Shown here one piece after another: positions 9,160 to 16,776 of a DNA stretch of 26,244 nucleotides. Numbering within the stretch: position 1 is the stretch's first letter; every line of letters starts with the position of its first letter. A program made the translations under genes and the position numbers. The notes under the pieces are model-generated. The model was not told where the DNA came from, did not search any database, and saw nothing but the letters and a program-made list of their open reading frames with translations. Source of the DNA: CAYNJG01 sp964397295. Lineage in GTDB: Bacteria; Planctomycetota; Planctomycetia; Pirellulales; Pirellulaceae. Location: the NCBI GenBank assembly GCA_964397295.1, contig CAYNJG010000087.1, positions 1 through 26,244 on the forward strand. Direction: 5' to 3'.

Positions 9160-10827
9160 TTAGTTGGCGACGATGCCCATTCGGTGCACCAACTTGCCCG
9201 GTAGCACCTTTGTCATCAAGCTGCTGAGGATGTCGTCGATTTGCTCAAGCTCATTCTTCGAGAATACCCAGGTCGTTTTGATGGCGATCCAAATCAGCAA
9301 GATGATTGCGATAGCCGAAACGGTTGCTCCGAAGGGTAAGACGAGTGGAAACAGGAAGACCCATATGACGCCAGGACTCATGCGCAGTCCGAGTTTAACG
9401 TTGAACACCATCACGATTGCAAGATTGAGTGCTGAGCCGATAGAAGTGGCAAGTGCGGCTCCCAGCAGTCCTAAGCTCGGTAGCAGCAGTGCGTTGAACG
9501 CGATATTCGCGACCAGTCCAATGAACAAGGACACGCACATAAGTCGTGTGCGCTCGACGCAAAACAGGTAGTTGTAACACATCGTGGAAACCGCACGCCA
9601 AAAGCAGAACGCGACGGTCCACGGCAATACTGCGTAGCCCGCGTCGTATTTGCCGCCAAAGACTACGTCGAACATGATCGGCCCGACGAGGATGACAAGA
9701 GCCGATCCGATGCATAGCATCATTCCTAGCATCTTCATCGACAAGTTGACGCGATCAGAAACAGCTTTGAATTTTCCTTGTTCCCAGTCCTTCGACAGGT
9801 AGGGCATCACCAAGTGTGCAAGACTCGTACTGACACCCACCATCAATAGCGGGATAGCCATGCTGCTGAAATACTGTCCAACTAAGCCCTGAGAGAGATC
9901 TACATCGAGTCCCGAAAAGTGGATGATCATGTAGCGATCAACCATATCGAATGTGTTCGTAATTAAGTTGACCACCCATAAGCCTAATGCAAAAGGCGCC
10001 AACTTTTTCCAAAGGCTTGAATGAGAAAACGATGTCTTCGATTGTGGCAACTTGTTCCAAATGCCCATCAGAACGAAATAGGCATAGGCTGCTGCAACCA
10101 AGTTGCCGACGGCGAAGCCGATGATAACGCCGTAGCTACCAAGGTTCGTGAAGTAGAGCGACGCAACAGCGACGACCGCGAAAACCCAGCTCGAAATCAG
10201 TGACATCAGCGAACCGGCTTTGATCCGCCGAAGTGCAATGACAACTTCGAGATAGTAGTTATAGAGAATCGTAGTTAGTAGGGTGATGCATGCTGGCAAC
10301 AGCAAATGCCGTTGTTCAACGCTTCCAAAGAGGCACCAGGATACGGAATCCTGGAAGACCCACATCCCAGTGAGCACAAGGCCGGTTAGCGCAGTGACGA
10401 CAAATGCCGTACGTCGAAAAAATTGCCTGACGAGTCCACGCTGGAAATAGTATTCGACATATCGCCCGAACGATCCTGTGATACCCATTAGCGTCATGGG
10501 AGCACTAAACATCACGAAGCTAAACACTAGCGACCATTGTCCTAGCTCTTGTTCTGCCAAGAGACGGCAGAACAATGCAGTGCGCAAGAACCCAACGCCT
10601 CGCTGCGCGACGGCCAGCAACACCATGTAGGTGACGCCAGTCGACAACGAGTCGGTGTCGAGATCTTGGTCGGTGATTTCAGTTTCCGCGTCGTTCAAGG
10701 TGACAAGCCGAAATCGTGAGATGCATAGTAAAAATTGACATAAAGCACTTGGAAAGTGTTCGTTAGAGTTGGTCCACCGAGGGGTTTTCGTGGTTGCTAT
10801 CGAGGTCTTCTTGCTGGATGAATGCAC
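9160..10827 (-). CDS. Oligosaccharide/lipid flippase of the Wzx/MATE-like type
   Basis: The 555-residue protein has about 12-14 hydrophobic segments from residue 65 to 525. Its opening MVLLAVAQRGVGFLRTALFCRLL and the later TNTFDMVDRYMI and VMPYLSKDWEQGKF are typical of polysaccharide flippases that move polyprenyl-linked oligosaccharides across the inner membrane. The C-terminal 30 residues are a cytoplasmic tail. The start is uncertain. The longest frame begins at a GTG at 10827, but residues 1-43 look unlike this family, and a TTG at 10698 (then NDAETEITDQ) is a plausible alternative giving 512 residues. Neither has a clear ribosome-binding site. It is convergent with one sulfatase gene and divergent from another. 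The nearest glycan genes in the window are some 10 kb away. Confidence 0.87.
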   Translation of the reverse strand: MHSSSKKTSIATTKTPRWTNSNEHFPSALCQFLLCISRFRLVTLNDAETEITDQDLDTDSLSTGVTYMVLLAVAQRGVGFLRTALFCRLLAEQELGQWSLVFSFVMFSAPMTLMGITGSFGRYVEYYFQRGLVRQFFRRTAFVVTALTGLVLTGMWVFQDSVSWCLFGSVEQRHLLLPACITLLTTILYNYYLEVVIALRRIKAGSLMSLISSWVFAVVAVASLYFTNLGSYGVIIGFAVGNLVAAAYAYFVLMGIWNKLPQSKTSFSHSSLWKKLAPFALGLWVVNLITNTFDMVDRYMIIHFSGLDVDLSQGLVGQYFSSMAIPLLMVGVSTSLAHLVMPYLSKDWEQGKFKAVSDRVNLSMKMLGMMLCIGSALVILVGPIMFDVVFGGKYDAGYAVLPWTVAFCFWRAVSTMCYNYLFCVERTRLMCVSLFIGLVANIAFNALLLPSLGLLGAALATSIGSALNLAIVMVFNVKLGLRMSPGVIWVFLFPLVLPFGATVSAIAIILLIWIAIKTTWVFSKNELEQIDDILSSLMTKVLPGKLVHRMGIVAN

Positions 10828-10939
10828 TCGAAAATGGTTGTGCGGTTTGTGACGTCTGTGAGGACGAGCGAACTGGCCTGCTCACGTAGCAATCCCTACG
10901 ACGAGGGGGCTTTATCGAAGTGACGGGCGTTTGGCCCGA

Positions 10940-10969
10940 TTGGCATTTGTGTACAGAAAGATCTAAAAT
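10940..10969 (+). promoter_or_regulatory. Candidate sigma-70-like promoter for the second sulfatase
   Basis: TTGGCA at 10940-10945 and TAAAAT at 10964-10969 are separated by 18 bases. Each differs from the consensus hexamer at one position. The predicted start near 10976 lies about 75 bases before the sulfatase ATG. This is the best promoter-like pair seen in the 223-base divergent gap, but it was found by eye. Confidence 0.45.
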
Positions 10970-10970
10970 C

Positions 10971-10990
10971 CCGGCCTCCTGACGGGCCGG
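10971..10990 (+). other. GC-rich hairpin at the start of the sulfatase leader
   Basis: CCGGCC at 10971-10976 pairs perfectly with GGCCGG at 10985-10990 across an 8-base loop. It sits immediately downstream of the candidate -10 box, so it would lie at or near the 5' end of the transcript. A second 5-bp hairpin (CGGGC/GCCCG, 10924-10938) lies just upstream of the -35. These could be operator or mRNA-stability elements. No known riboswitch was recognised. Confidence 0.35.
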
Positions 10991-11050
10991 TCAATTGGTG
11001 AGACGGTCCGGTAGCGCTCTTATCTATCCGAAAAGTGGCTGGCTAAATTA

Positions 11051-12556
11051 ATGCTCCATTCAATCTCTCGCTCGTTGCTTGCCTGTGGTTTTCTTTTCTG
11101 TGTGCTTTGGGCGAGACTTGACGCCGCAGATCAGCCGCCGAACATTGTCTTGTTCCTTGCCGATGACTTGGGTTATGGCGAGCTTGGTTGTTATGGTCAA
11201 AAGTGGATCAAGACGCCCCACATCGACAAACTCGCCAAGGAAGGGATGCGTTTTACAGATTTCTACTCCGGGAACGCCGTCTGTGCACCGTCGCGGTGTT
11301 GCTTATTAACTGGCAAGCATCCCGGACGCACATACGTTCGTAACAACGGTGACCCCCAACATCTGCAACACATGGCAGAAACGCAGGGGTGGGAATTTCC
11401 AGGCCAGAATCCGATACCCGACGACGAACTTACAATTGGTGAGCTCCTGAAAGAAAAAGGTTACGCAACCGCCGCCATTGGCAAATGGGGACTAGGGCAT
11501 TTTGGCACCACTGGAGATCCCAACCGGCAGGGCTTCGATTTGTTCTACGGATTCAATTGTCAGCGACATGCGCACAATCACTATCCGCGATTTTTGTGGC
11601 GCAACAATAAGAAGGAAGTGCTTCCTGGCAATGATCGAACGTTGAATGGAAAAACTTATTCGCAAGACAAGTTCACTGAGGTCGCGCTAGAATTTATTGA
11701 CCAGCATAAGGACGCTCCGTTTTTTCTGTACATGCCATTTGCGATTCCGCACCTCTCAATTCAAGTGCCGAAAGACTCGTTGGCGGAATACGAAGGTGAA
11801 ATTCCCGAGGCCGAATACGAACACAAGGGCTATCTGAAACATCCATCGCCGCGGGCGGGATACGCGGCAATGATTTCGCATTTGGATCGGGATGTCGGAA
11901 AAATCATGGCGAAGCTTTCCGAGTACGGGCTCGACGGAAACACGTTGGTGATTTTTACTTCGGACAACGGGCCGACTTACGAGCGTCTTGGTGGCGCGGA
12001 TTCCGACTTTTTTGAGTCAGCCGCTGGCTTGAGAGGCCGCAAAGGCAGTCTCTACGAGGGTGGTATTCGCGTACCGATGATCGCACGGTGGTCGGGCAAG
12101 ATTATGCCGGGTACGGAGTCTTCGCGAATTGGTGCTTTCTGGGATTTCATGCCGACGTTTGCTGAGACAGCCGGGGCGAGCGTTCCCGAGAGCAGCACGG
12201 GAGCGAGCTTGTTGCCTGAATTAATGGGCAAAGAGTCCGATCCCGCCGATTTTCTTTATTGGGAATTTCCTGCGTACGGACATCAGCAGGCGATTCGTAA
12301 GGGCAAGTGGAAAGCAATTCGCCAACGCTTGCGGCCGACTAGAGTTGAGGGAGAGTTGAGAAACGCACCTATAAAAACCGAACTCTATGATCTCGAAGCC
12401 GATCGAGCGGAGCAGAATGACGTCGCGGCGGAGTATCCAGAGGTGGTCGAACGTCTGACCAAACTAATGGTTTCCGCTCGCGTGCCTAGCGAAAAATTTC
12501 CCTTCCCTGCACTGGATCCGCCGGCTCAAGAACGAGTCGAAAGTGACACACCCTAG
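11051..12556 (+). CDS. Secreted sulfatase, arylsulfatase A-like (FGly type)
   Basis: The 501 residues begin with a clear signal peptide (LLACGFLFCVLWARLDAADQ). The sulfatase fold follows, with metal-binding D38-D39 in FLADDLGYGE, and the FGly motif CAPSRCCLLTGK with C78 and R82. GKWGLG follows, and D305-N306 lie in TSDNGP. The CxPSR motif is the standard one, needing a formylglycine-generating enzyme encoded elsewhere. The region around residues 170-190 (FYGFNCQRHAHNHYPRFLWRN) resembles arylsulfatases common in planctomycetes. It differs clearly from the sulfatase at 7556-9145, so the two are not recent copies. The ATG at 11051 has no visible ribosome-binding site; a promoter-like pair and a hairpin lie upstream. 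The target is probably a sulfated glycan. Confidence 0.94.
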   Translation: MLHSISRSLLACGFLFCVLWARLDAADQPPNIVLFLADDLGYGELGCYGQKWIKTPHIDKLAKEGMRFTDFYSGNAVCAPSRCCLLTGKHPGRTYVRNNGDPQHLQHMAETQGWEFPGQNPIPDDELTIGELLKEKGYATAAIGKWGLGHFGTTGDPNRQGFDLFYGFNCQRHAHNHYPRFLWRNNKKEVLPGNDRTLNGKTYSQDKFTEVALEFIDQHKDAPFFLYMPFAIPHLSIQVPKDSLAEYEGEIPEAEYEHKGYLKHPSPRAGYAAMISHLDRDVGKIMAKLSEYGLDGNTLVIFTSDNGPTYERLGGADSDFFESAAGLRGRKGSLYEGGIRVPMIARWSGKIMPGTESSRIGAFWDFMPTFAETAGASVPESSTGASLLPELMGKESDPADFLYWEFPAYGHQQAIRKGKWKAIRQRLRPTRVEGELRNAPIKTELYDLEADRAEQNDVAAEYPEVVERLTKLMVSARVPSEKFPFPALDPPAQERVESDTP

Positions 12557-12588
12557 CTGCGTTGTTCGATTCGCGTTGCGCCCCCTTG

Positions 12589-12616
12589 TTGTCTCTGATA
12601 GCCAACTGGATACTAT
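12589..12616 (+). promoter_or_regulatory. Weak promoter candidate for tpx
   Basis: TTGTCT at 12589-12594 and TACTAT at 12611-12616 are 16 bases apart, each matching four of six consensus positions. They lie about 40 bases before the tpx ATG in the 99-base gap after the sulfatase gene. The match is modest. Confidence 0.22.
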
Positions 12617-12655
12617 TTGCTCGATATCAGCAAACAACCAAGCCCGGAGACTGTG

Positions 12656-13156
12656 ATGGCTCAGATCACGCTAAAAGGAAATCCAATCAACACTTGTGGC
12701 GAGTTGCCGTCGGTCGGCTCGAAAGCACCTGACTTCAGTTTGACGAAGTCTGATCTCAGCGACGTTTCTCTCAAGGATTTCGCCGGTAAAAAAAAGGTAT
12801 TGAACATCGTTCCAAGCCTAGACACACCGGTTTGCCAGACATCCGTTCGGCAATTCAACGAAAAAGCCGCTGAAGCTGGCGATAACGTCATTCTCACGAT
12901 TTCGCGAGATCTTCCTTTCGCACAGAAACGTTTTTGTGAAACGGAAGGCATCGACAAAGTCATCGCAGCTGCTGAGATGCGAAATCGTGAATTTGGCAAG
13001 GCCTACGGCGTAGAAATCACGGACGGTCCACTTGCAGGTGTACTTGCTCGAGCGATCGTCGTGATCGATGCAGACGACAACGTCACGTATTGCGAGTTGG
13101 TTCCGGAAATTGCACAGGAACCTGACTACGCTGCTGCCTTGGCATCGATCGCATAG
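12656..13156 (+). CDS. tpx: Thiol peroxidase (atypical 2-Cys peroxiredoxin)
   Basis: Tpx reduces hydrogen peroxide and organic hydroperoxides using electrons from thioredoxin. The ATG at 12656 is chosen over an upstream TTG at 12617 because GGAG lies at 12646-12649 with a 6-base gap, and because it gives the usual 166-residue length and N-terminus MAQITLKGNP. The peroxidatic cysteine is C60 in SLDTPVCQTSVRQF and the resolving cysteine is C94 in RFCETEG; their spacing matches that of E. coli Tpx (61 and 95). SKAPDF near residue 24 is the usual family start of the thioredoxin fold. The gene for an exported nuclease-like protein begins 2 bases after the stop, so the two are likely one transcript. 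Confidence 0.95.
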   Translation: MAQITLKGNPINTCGELPSVGSKAPDFSLTKSDLSDVSLKDFAGKKKVLNIVPSLDTPVCQTSVRQFNEKAAEAGDNVILTISRDLPFAQKRFCETEGIDKVIAAAEMRNREFGKAYGVEITDGPLAGVLARAIVVIDADDNVTYCELVPEIAQEPDYAAALASIA

Positions 13157-13158
13157 CA

Positions 13159-14412
13159 GTGGTCGGTAACATCAAACAAGTCAGCCAGAAACGAGTCTGG
13201 CTGGCCATTTTTTTTGCCGCCAGTTTTTCCGGTAGCGCGTTTGCCCAGATTTCGCCGTTTGAGGGTCTGTCCGTTGTTAGCTGGACGGAAGCCGACAAGG
13301 TTGTGGGCCAAACGGCAGTTGTCTATGGGAAGATTGTGAACGTCGGTCGCGCAGGCAGAGTCAACTTTCTGAATTTCGACGCGACGCGCCGTGATGTATT
13401 TAAAGTTGTCGTCTTTGAAGACAATCTTAAGAATTTCACCGGGCCATTGTCGGAGCTCTACGACGACAAGTTGGTGCGTGTGAAGGGTCGCGTCACGCTT
13501 TACAAAGATCTACCGCAAATCGAGATTGCGTCGGCCAACCAAATCGAGATTGTCGCCAAGCTACCAAAATCAAAGATTGTAGTTCGCAAAAGGCGGAAGC
13601 TTACCAAGCAGGTTCGCATTGCGACTTTCAACATTCGCAACTTGTTTGATGACGTGGACAATCCCTATTTCGCCGATGAAACGACGAATGCAAAGCCGCG
13701 TGATGAGTTGGAAAAGCTCGCTGCAACAATCAACGAAATCGATGCGGACGTTGTCGCGCTGCAAGAGGTGGAAAACCGCGGATATCTGGAACGATACGCG
13801 GCTGCCTTCTTGCCCGACATGGGGTACGAGATCGTGCATTACTCCGGCAATGATATGCGTAGTAGTGGTTTGGCGGTGATGAGTCGAATTCCAATCGGGC
13901 AAGTCGTTTCACATCGACACAGGCGTTTTAAAGATCCCAACGGCAAGACGCGTCGATTCAGTCGTGACTTATTGTGTGTCGAATTATTGCACCCGTTCGC
14001 ACCGTCTTTCGAGGTTTGGGTAACGCACTGCAAGAGTAAACGTGGTGGCGCAGAAATGACCGAGCCTCAACGCGTGGCGGAAACGGGTGAGATATCACGG
14101 ATTCTTACCAAGCGAATAAAGGAGTCCCCGAAGGCACGAATTCTGCTAATGGGAGATTTCAATGATACGCTCGACAGTAACCCAATTCGAAATCTGTTGA
14201 AAAACGGTCCATGGAAAAACCTTGCAAAGTCGCTGCCCGCGGACTCGATCACGTACAACTTGGATCCGTACAAAGCCATGATCGATTTTATTTTTGCTTC
14301 GCCGACCGCAGCAGCCGGGTTTGTGAGTAACTCGTATCGGATTGTCGATCAGACGCTCAGTCAAAGTGGCTCGGATCACAATCCGGTTGTGGCCGAATTC
14401 GAGTTCCGCTAA
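13159..14412 (+). CDS. Exported OB-fold plus endonuclease/exonuclease/phosphatase protein
   Basis: The 417-residue protein starts at a GTG 2 bases after the tpx stop. A signal peptide (about 1-29, ending SGSAFAQ) is followed by an OB-fold-like domain (about 48-132: VVYGKIV, FLNF, VVVFED, VRVKGRV, QIEIASANQIEIV). An EEP-superfamily domain runs from 152 to the end. All EEP landmarks are present: N158 in ATFNIRN, E203 in ALQEVEN, H290 in WVTHCKS, D333 and N335 in GDFND, and D406-H407 in SDHNPV. The fold uses a divalent metal to cut phosphodiester or phosphomonoester bonds. An OB-fold fused to a nuclease suggests nucleic acid as the target, but a phosphatase role is possible. It would act in the periplasm or outside the cell. 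Confidence 0.9.
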   Translation: MVGNIKQVSQKRVWLAIFFAASFSGSAFAQISPFEGLSVVSWTEADKVVGQTAVVYGKIVNVGRAGRVNFLNFDATRRDVFKVVVFEDNLKNFTGPLSELYDDKLVRVKGRVTLYKDLPQIEIASANQIEIVAKLPKSKIVVRKRRKLTKQVRIATFNIRNLFDDVDNPYFADETTNAKPRDELEKLAATINEIDADVVALQEVENRGYLERYAAAFLPDMGYEIVHYSGNDMRSSGLAVMSRIPIGQVVSHRHRRFKDPNGKTRRFSRDLLCVELLHPFAPSFEVWVTHCKSKRGGAEMTEPQRVAETGEISRILTKRIKESPKARILLMGDFNDTLDSNPIRNLLKNGPWKNLAKSLPADSITYNLDPYKAMIDFIFASPTAAAGFVSNSYRIVDQTLSQSGSDHNPVVAEFEFR

Positions 14413-14556
14413 GCGGCAATGCTAGGGCCATCTACAGCTTGTACATGCGTGGCGCCTTCGAGACGTTGTTTTTCGGCTTGATTTCGCGTTGCCCGCTAGC
14501 GTTTAATGTCAGTTCAAGGCTGGTGTTGATGGGACGTGAAAAAGCGGTAGATACAA

Positions 14557-15360
14557 ATGGCAGAACAATGGTTTGTTGAACTTCCAGATGGCAAGGTTGA
14601 CGGTCCTTTTCACGAGCGTGAAATTTCTGCTGATCTGTTGGCTGGCAGAATCAGCGAGAACTTGCGGATTCGCCAAGGCACCTCGGGCCCATGGTGCTCG
14701 GCAGCTCGAGCCCGCGCGATATTCCAACAGCTCGCTGACGAAGGCTGGTATGTGCGTGCTCTCGAAGAAGTTTTCGGTCCGTTTACACCGGAAAAACTCC
14801 TTGATCTATCTCGGACCGGCGAGCTGCACGCGGATGCAGAAATCCGGCAGGGTACTTCCAATCAGTGGAAGCCAGCTGAGCGAGTGCTTTCGTTATGGCG
14901 CGCTCAAAAAGCTCCGCCGGCAACGGAACCTGACCCTGGAGACGCGCCCGGTACGAAGACTTCATCGTGGAAGTTGAGTTCCACGCCATCCGCAACCACG
15001 CCGAAATGGTCGACGGAACCGATTCGACACTATCAGCTTGCTCTTGAGTCCGGTTTGCCGACAATCAGCCAATGCGAGGAGAACGAACGCCTTCTATTGG
15101 CGTATGATGAATCGCAGCGTGACAGGCTTGTGGTCAACCGAGCCAATGGTGAGCGTTTAGGTAGGCTCAGTTCCACAAACTCGCAGCAGTTGCTGTTGAA
15201 TTGCCAACGCGGTGCGTCACACATCGTGCTGTTCTGCGCAGCCGAGAGCGCAGAGGTAACCGTTATCATTTGTCCGCCGGGGACGGTGGCGGAAGACTGC
15301 AAACGTTATATCGAAGAGAACTTCCGCGAGGACCCGTTGGACAAGTTTCTTCGGACGTAG
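14557..15360 (+). CDS. Protein with two GYF_2 (DUF4339) domains and an unassigned C-terminal domain
   Basis: The first 114 residues hold two copies of the same unit: 5-56 (WFVELPDGKVDGPF...IRQGTSGPW) and 64-114 (WYVRALEEVFGPF...IRQGTSNQW). The shared GPF and IRQGTSxxW marks identify GYF_2 domains, which in other proteins bind short proline-rich peptides. Residues about 118-160 are a Pro/Thr/Ser-rich linker. The last 110 residues are a compact mixed domain I do not recognise. There is no signal peptide or membrane segment, so it is probably cytoplasmic. The ATG at 14557 lacks a clear ribosome-binding site. It is convergent with the YbaN-like gene, and a small CGCC/GGCG hairpin at 15367-15379 lies between them. 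It may be an adaptor for a partner outside the window. Confidence 0.85.
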   Translation: MAEQWFVELPDGKVDGPFHEREISADLLAGRISENLRIRQGTSGPWCSAARARAIFQQLADEGWYVRALEEVFGPFTPEKLLDLSRTGELHADAEIRQGTSNQWKPAERVLSLWRAQKAPPATEPDPGDAPGTKTSSWKLSSTPSATTPKWSTEPIRHYQLALESGLPTISQCEENERLLLAYDESQRDRLVVNRANGERLGRLSSTNSQQLLLNCQRGASHIVLFCAAESAEVTVIICPPGTVAEDCKRYIEENFREDPLDKFLRT

Positions 15361-15386
15361 ACTGTGCGCCTCTCCGGCGAGTTTGA

Positions 15387-15848
15387 CTAGTCTCGGTTTA
15401 CGACTGGCAGTCGACAAATCACGACGATGCCTATCACGGCAAGTGCGACAACAATGCAGGTGAACGTAGCCGAGTATTTCGTCGCGTAGATCGTGAAGGC
15501 TAACGTCAACAAGACTGCCGCGATCGCCGACACTTTCACGCGCCCTTTAACTCCGCCGTGATCTTGCCAATCTACTAGAATTGGTCCGAACACACGCGAC
15601 TGCTTTAGCTTCTTGTTCAGTCTTGGCGACGAACGGATCAGAAAGTAGCTGCTCAGCAACAAAAACGGTGTAGCCGGCAATCCGGGAAGAAGAGCTCCGC
15701 CGACGCCAAGGACAAATGAAATACCTGCCATTGTAAGATACGCGACTCGACGCCAGCCCTTAGCAACTTTCGCATTCTCGGCATCCACGAACACGGGCTC
15801 GTTGGCCAAGTGTTGATCTGTTTTGTCGGAAGTATGTTCAGTAGTCAC
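15387..15848 (-). CDS. YbaN/DUF454-family small membrane protein
   Basis: From the GTG at 15848 this is 153 residues. It has the DUF454 hallmarks: a glycine-rich membrane segment leading to LLPGLPATPFLLLSSYFLIRSSPRL, then LKQSRVFGPILVDWQDHGGVKGRVK and a second hydrophobic region to about residue 148. This is the pattern of E. coli YbaN, an inner-membrane protein whose biochemical role is not established. Another GTG at 15911 would extend the protein by 21 residues and overlap the upstream nucleotidyltransferase gene by 29 bases; neither start has a good ribosome-binding site. It is the last gene of a minus-strand group that begins with gluQRS. The residues before LTMAG are probably a soluble tail. 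Confidence 0.83.
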   Translation of the reverse strand: MTTEHTSDKTDQHLANEPVFVDAENAKVAKGWRRVAYLTMAGISFVLGVGGALLPGLPATPFLLLSSYFLIRSSPRLNKKLKQSRVFGPILVDWQDHGGVKGRVKVSAIAAVLLTLAFTIYATKYSATFTCIVVALAVIGIVVICRLPVVNRD

Positions 15849-15882
15849 GCGATAGCCAAGTTGTATGCTGGACAACCAAAGA

Positions 15883-16776
15883 TCAGAAACTGACGTTCCC
15901 GAAATCGCCACTCATAACGAATCGATTCAGACCGTTTGGCATAGTTTCCCGGCAACATTCGCATTGCACAACGTCTCCGATTCGGAAGACGCCTTCGTAG
16001 ACTACAGAATAGTCCACCAATTCGTCACCCGCCGCGTTGCGGTAAGTCGCCGGAAAAATCAACGAGTCTTCGATGTCTTCCACACGAAACTCGATTCGAG
16101 AGATTTCACCGTTTGTCGGCTCCGATGGCAAAAGTGAATGGCATTCTGAATCACGCAATATCACACGAGTGCTAAAAAGTCTTCCCTTGTACGCACCCAT
16201 ATGCATCTTCCGCGACAGAATCCGCGGCCAGTCATCGACGGCTAAGCTGTACGGCGCCTGCATTCGCTTAGGATTGGGGCGTTCGAACGAGTCGCTTTCA
16301 TAAACTGAATCGATATGCTTCATGAGCCGCTTGGCATTGGACCGTCCAATGACGACCAAATCGATATCCGATTCCGAATGGCCTTCACTCCACAACAGCG
16401 AATCCGTGATGCCAAACTCTGAGTCGGCAGATGCGCTGGTTGAGTCTGGGATTTGGAGCTTTTCGCGAAGTTGTTGCCCAAGTTCCAGTGCCTCGGCGAT
16501 CAATGGCGATCGTCTCGAACTGCGGTTGAGCTCAGCCCAACGCGTTTGTGGGTCGAAGACGCGTTGAATGCGATCGATTGGTACGCAAATGTACTGGTCT
16601 ATCAGTTCCGGATGTGACTCACGAAGAAACGATTTCGCTTTCTCATATCCGCCAGTCCATTTCTGGCCGTCGACATACTTCAAACTTGCGTACACGTGCC
16701 CCTGCGGGTGCTGGTACCCGGTCACATTGAACAGCAGACCATTGGCAAGTTCGATGTAAGTCTTGTCGCGGAACAT
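15883..16776 (-). CDS. Predicted nucleotidyltransferase (DNA polymerase beta-like core)
   Basis: The 297-residue protein has a minimal nucleotidyltransferase motif: FGITDSLL at 121-128, then SDIDLVVIG at 136-144 with the metal-binding pair D137 and D139. The motif usually begins with Gly-Ser; here the corresponding residues are D125-S126. The N-terminus (FNVTGYQHPQGHVYASLKYVDG) and C-terminus (DSLIFPATYRNAAGDELVDY...) remind me of a family of predicted archaeal nucleotidyltransferases of similar length, but this was not checked. A CECC cluster lies at 272-275. The ATG at 16776 is chosen because it overlaps the gluQRS stop as TAATG, a sign of translational coupling; a TTG at 16797 is the alternative. 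Substrate unknown; its neighbour hints at tRNA or amino-acid chemistry. Confidence 0.72.
   Translation of the reverse strand: MFRDKTYIELANGLLFNVTGYQHPQGHVYASLKYVDGQKWTGGYEKAKSFLRESHPELIDQYICVPIDRIQRVFDPQTRWAELNRSSRRSPLIAEALELGQQLREKLQIPDSTSASADSEFGITDSLLWSEGHSESDIDLVVIGRSNAKRLMKHIDSVYESDSFERPNPKRMQAPYSLAVDDWPRILSRKMHMGAYKGRLFSTRVILRDSECHSLLPSEPTNGEISRIEFRVEDIEDSLIFPATYRNAAGDELVDYSVVYEGVFRIGDVVQCECCRETMPNGLNRFVMSGDFGNVSF

Noticed and set aside
10735..10740. A perfect TTGACA on the + strand inside the flippase N-terminal coding region
   Set aside because: No -10 hexamer follows at 15-19 bases and no + strand gene begins nearby.
15367..15379. CGCC/GGCG hairpin between the convergent GYF_2 and YbaN-like genes
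   Set aside because: The stem is only 4 bp and no T-tract follows on either strand, so it was not called a terminator.
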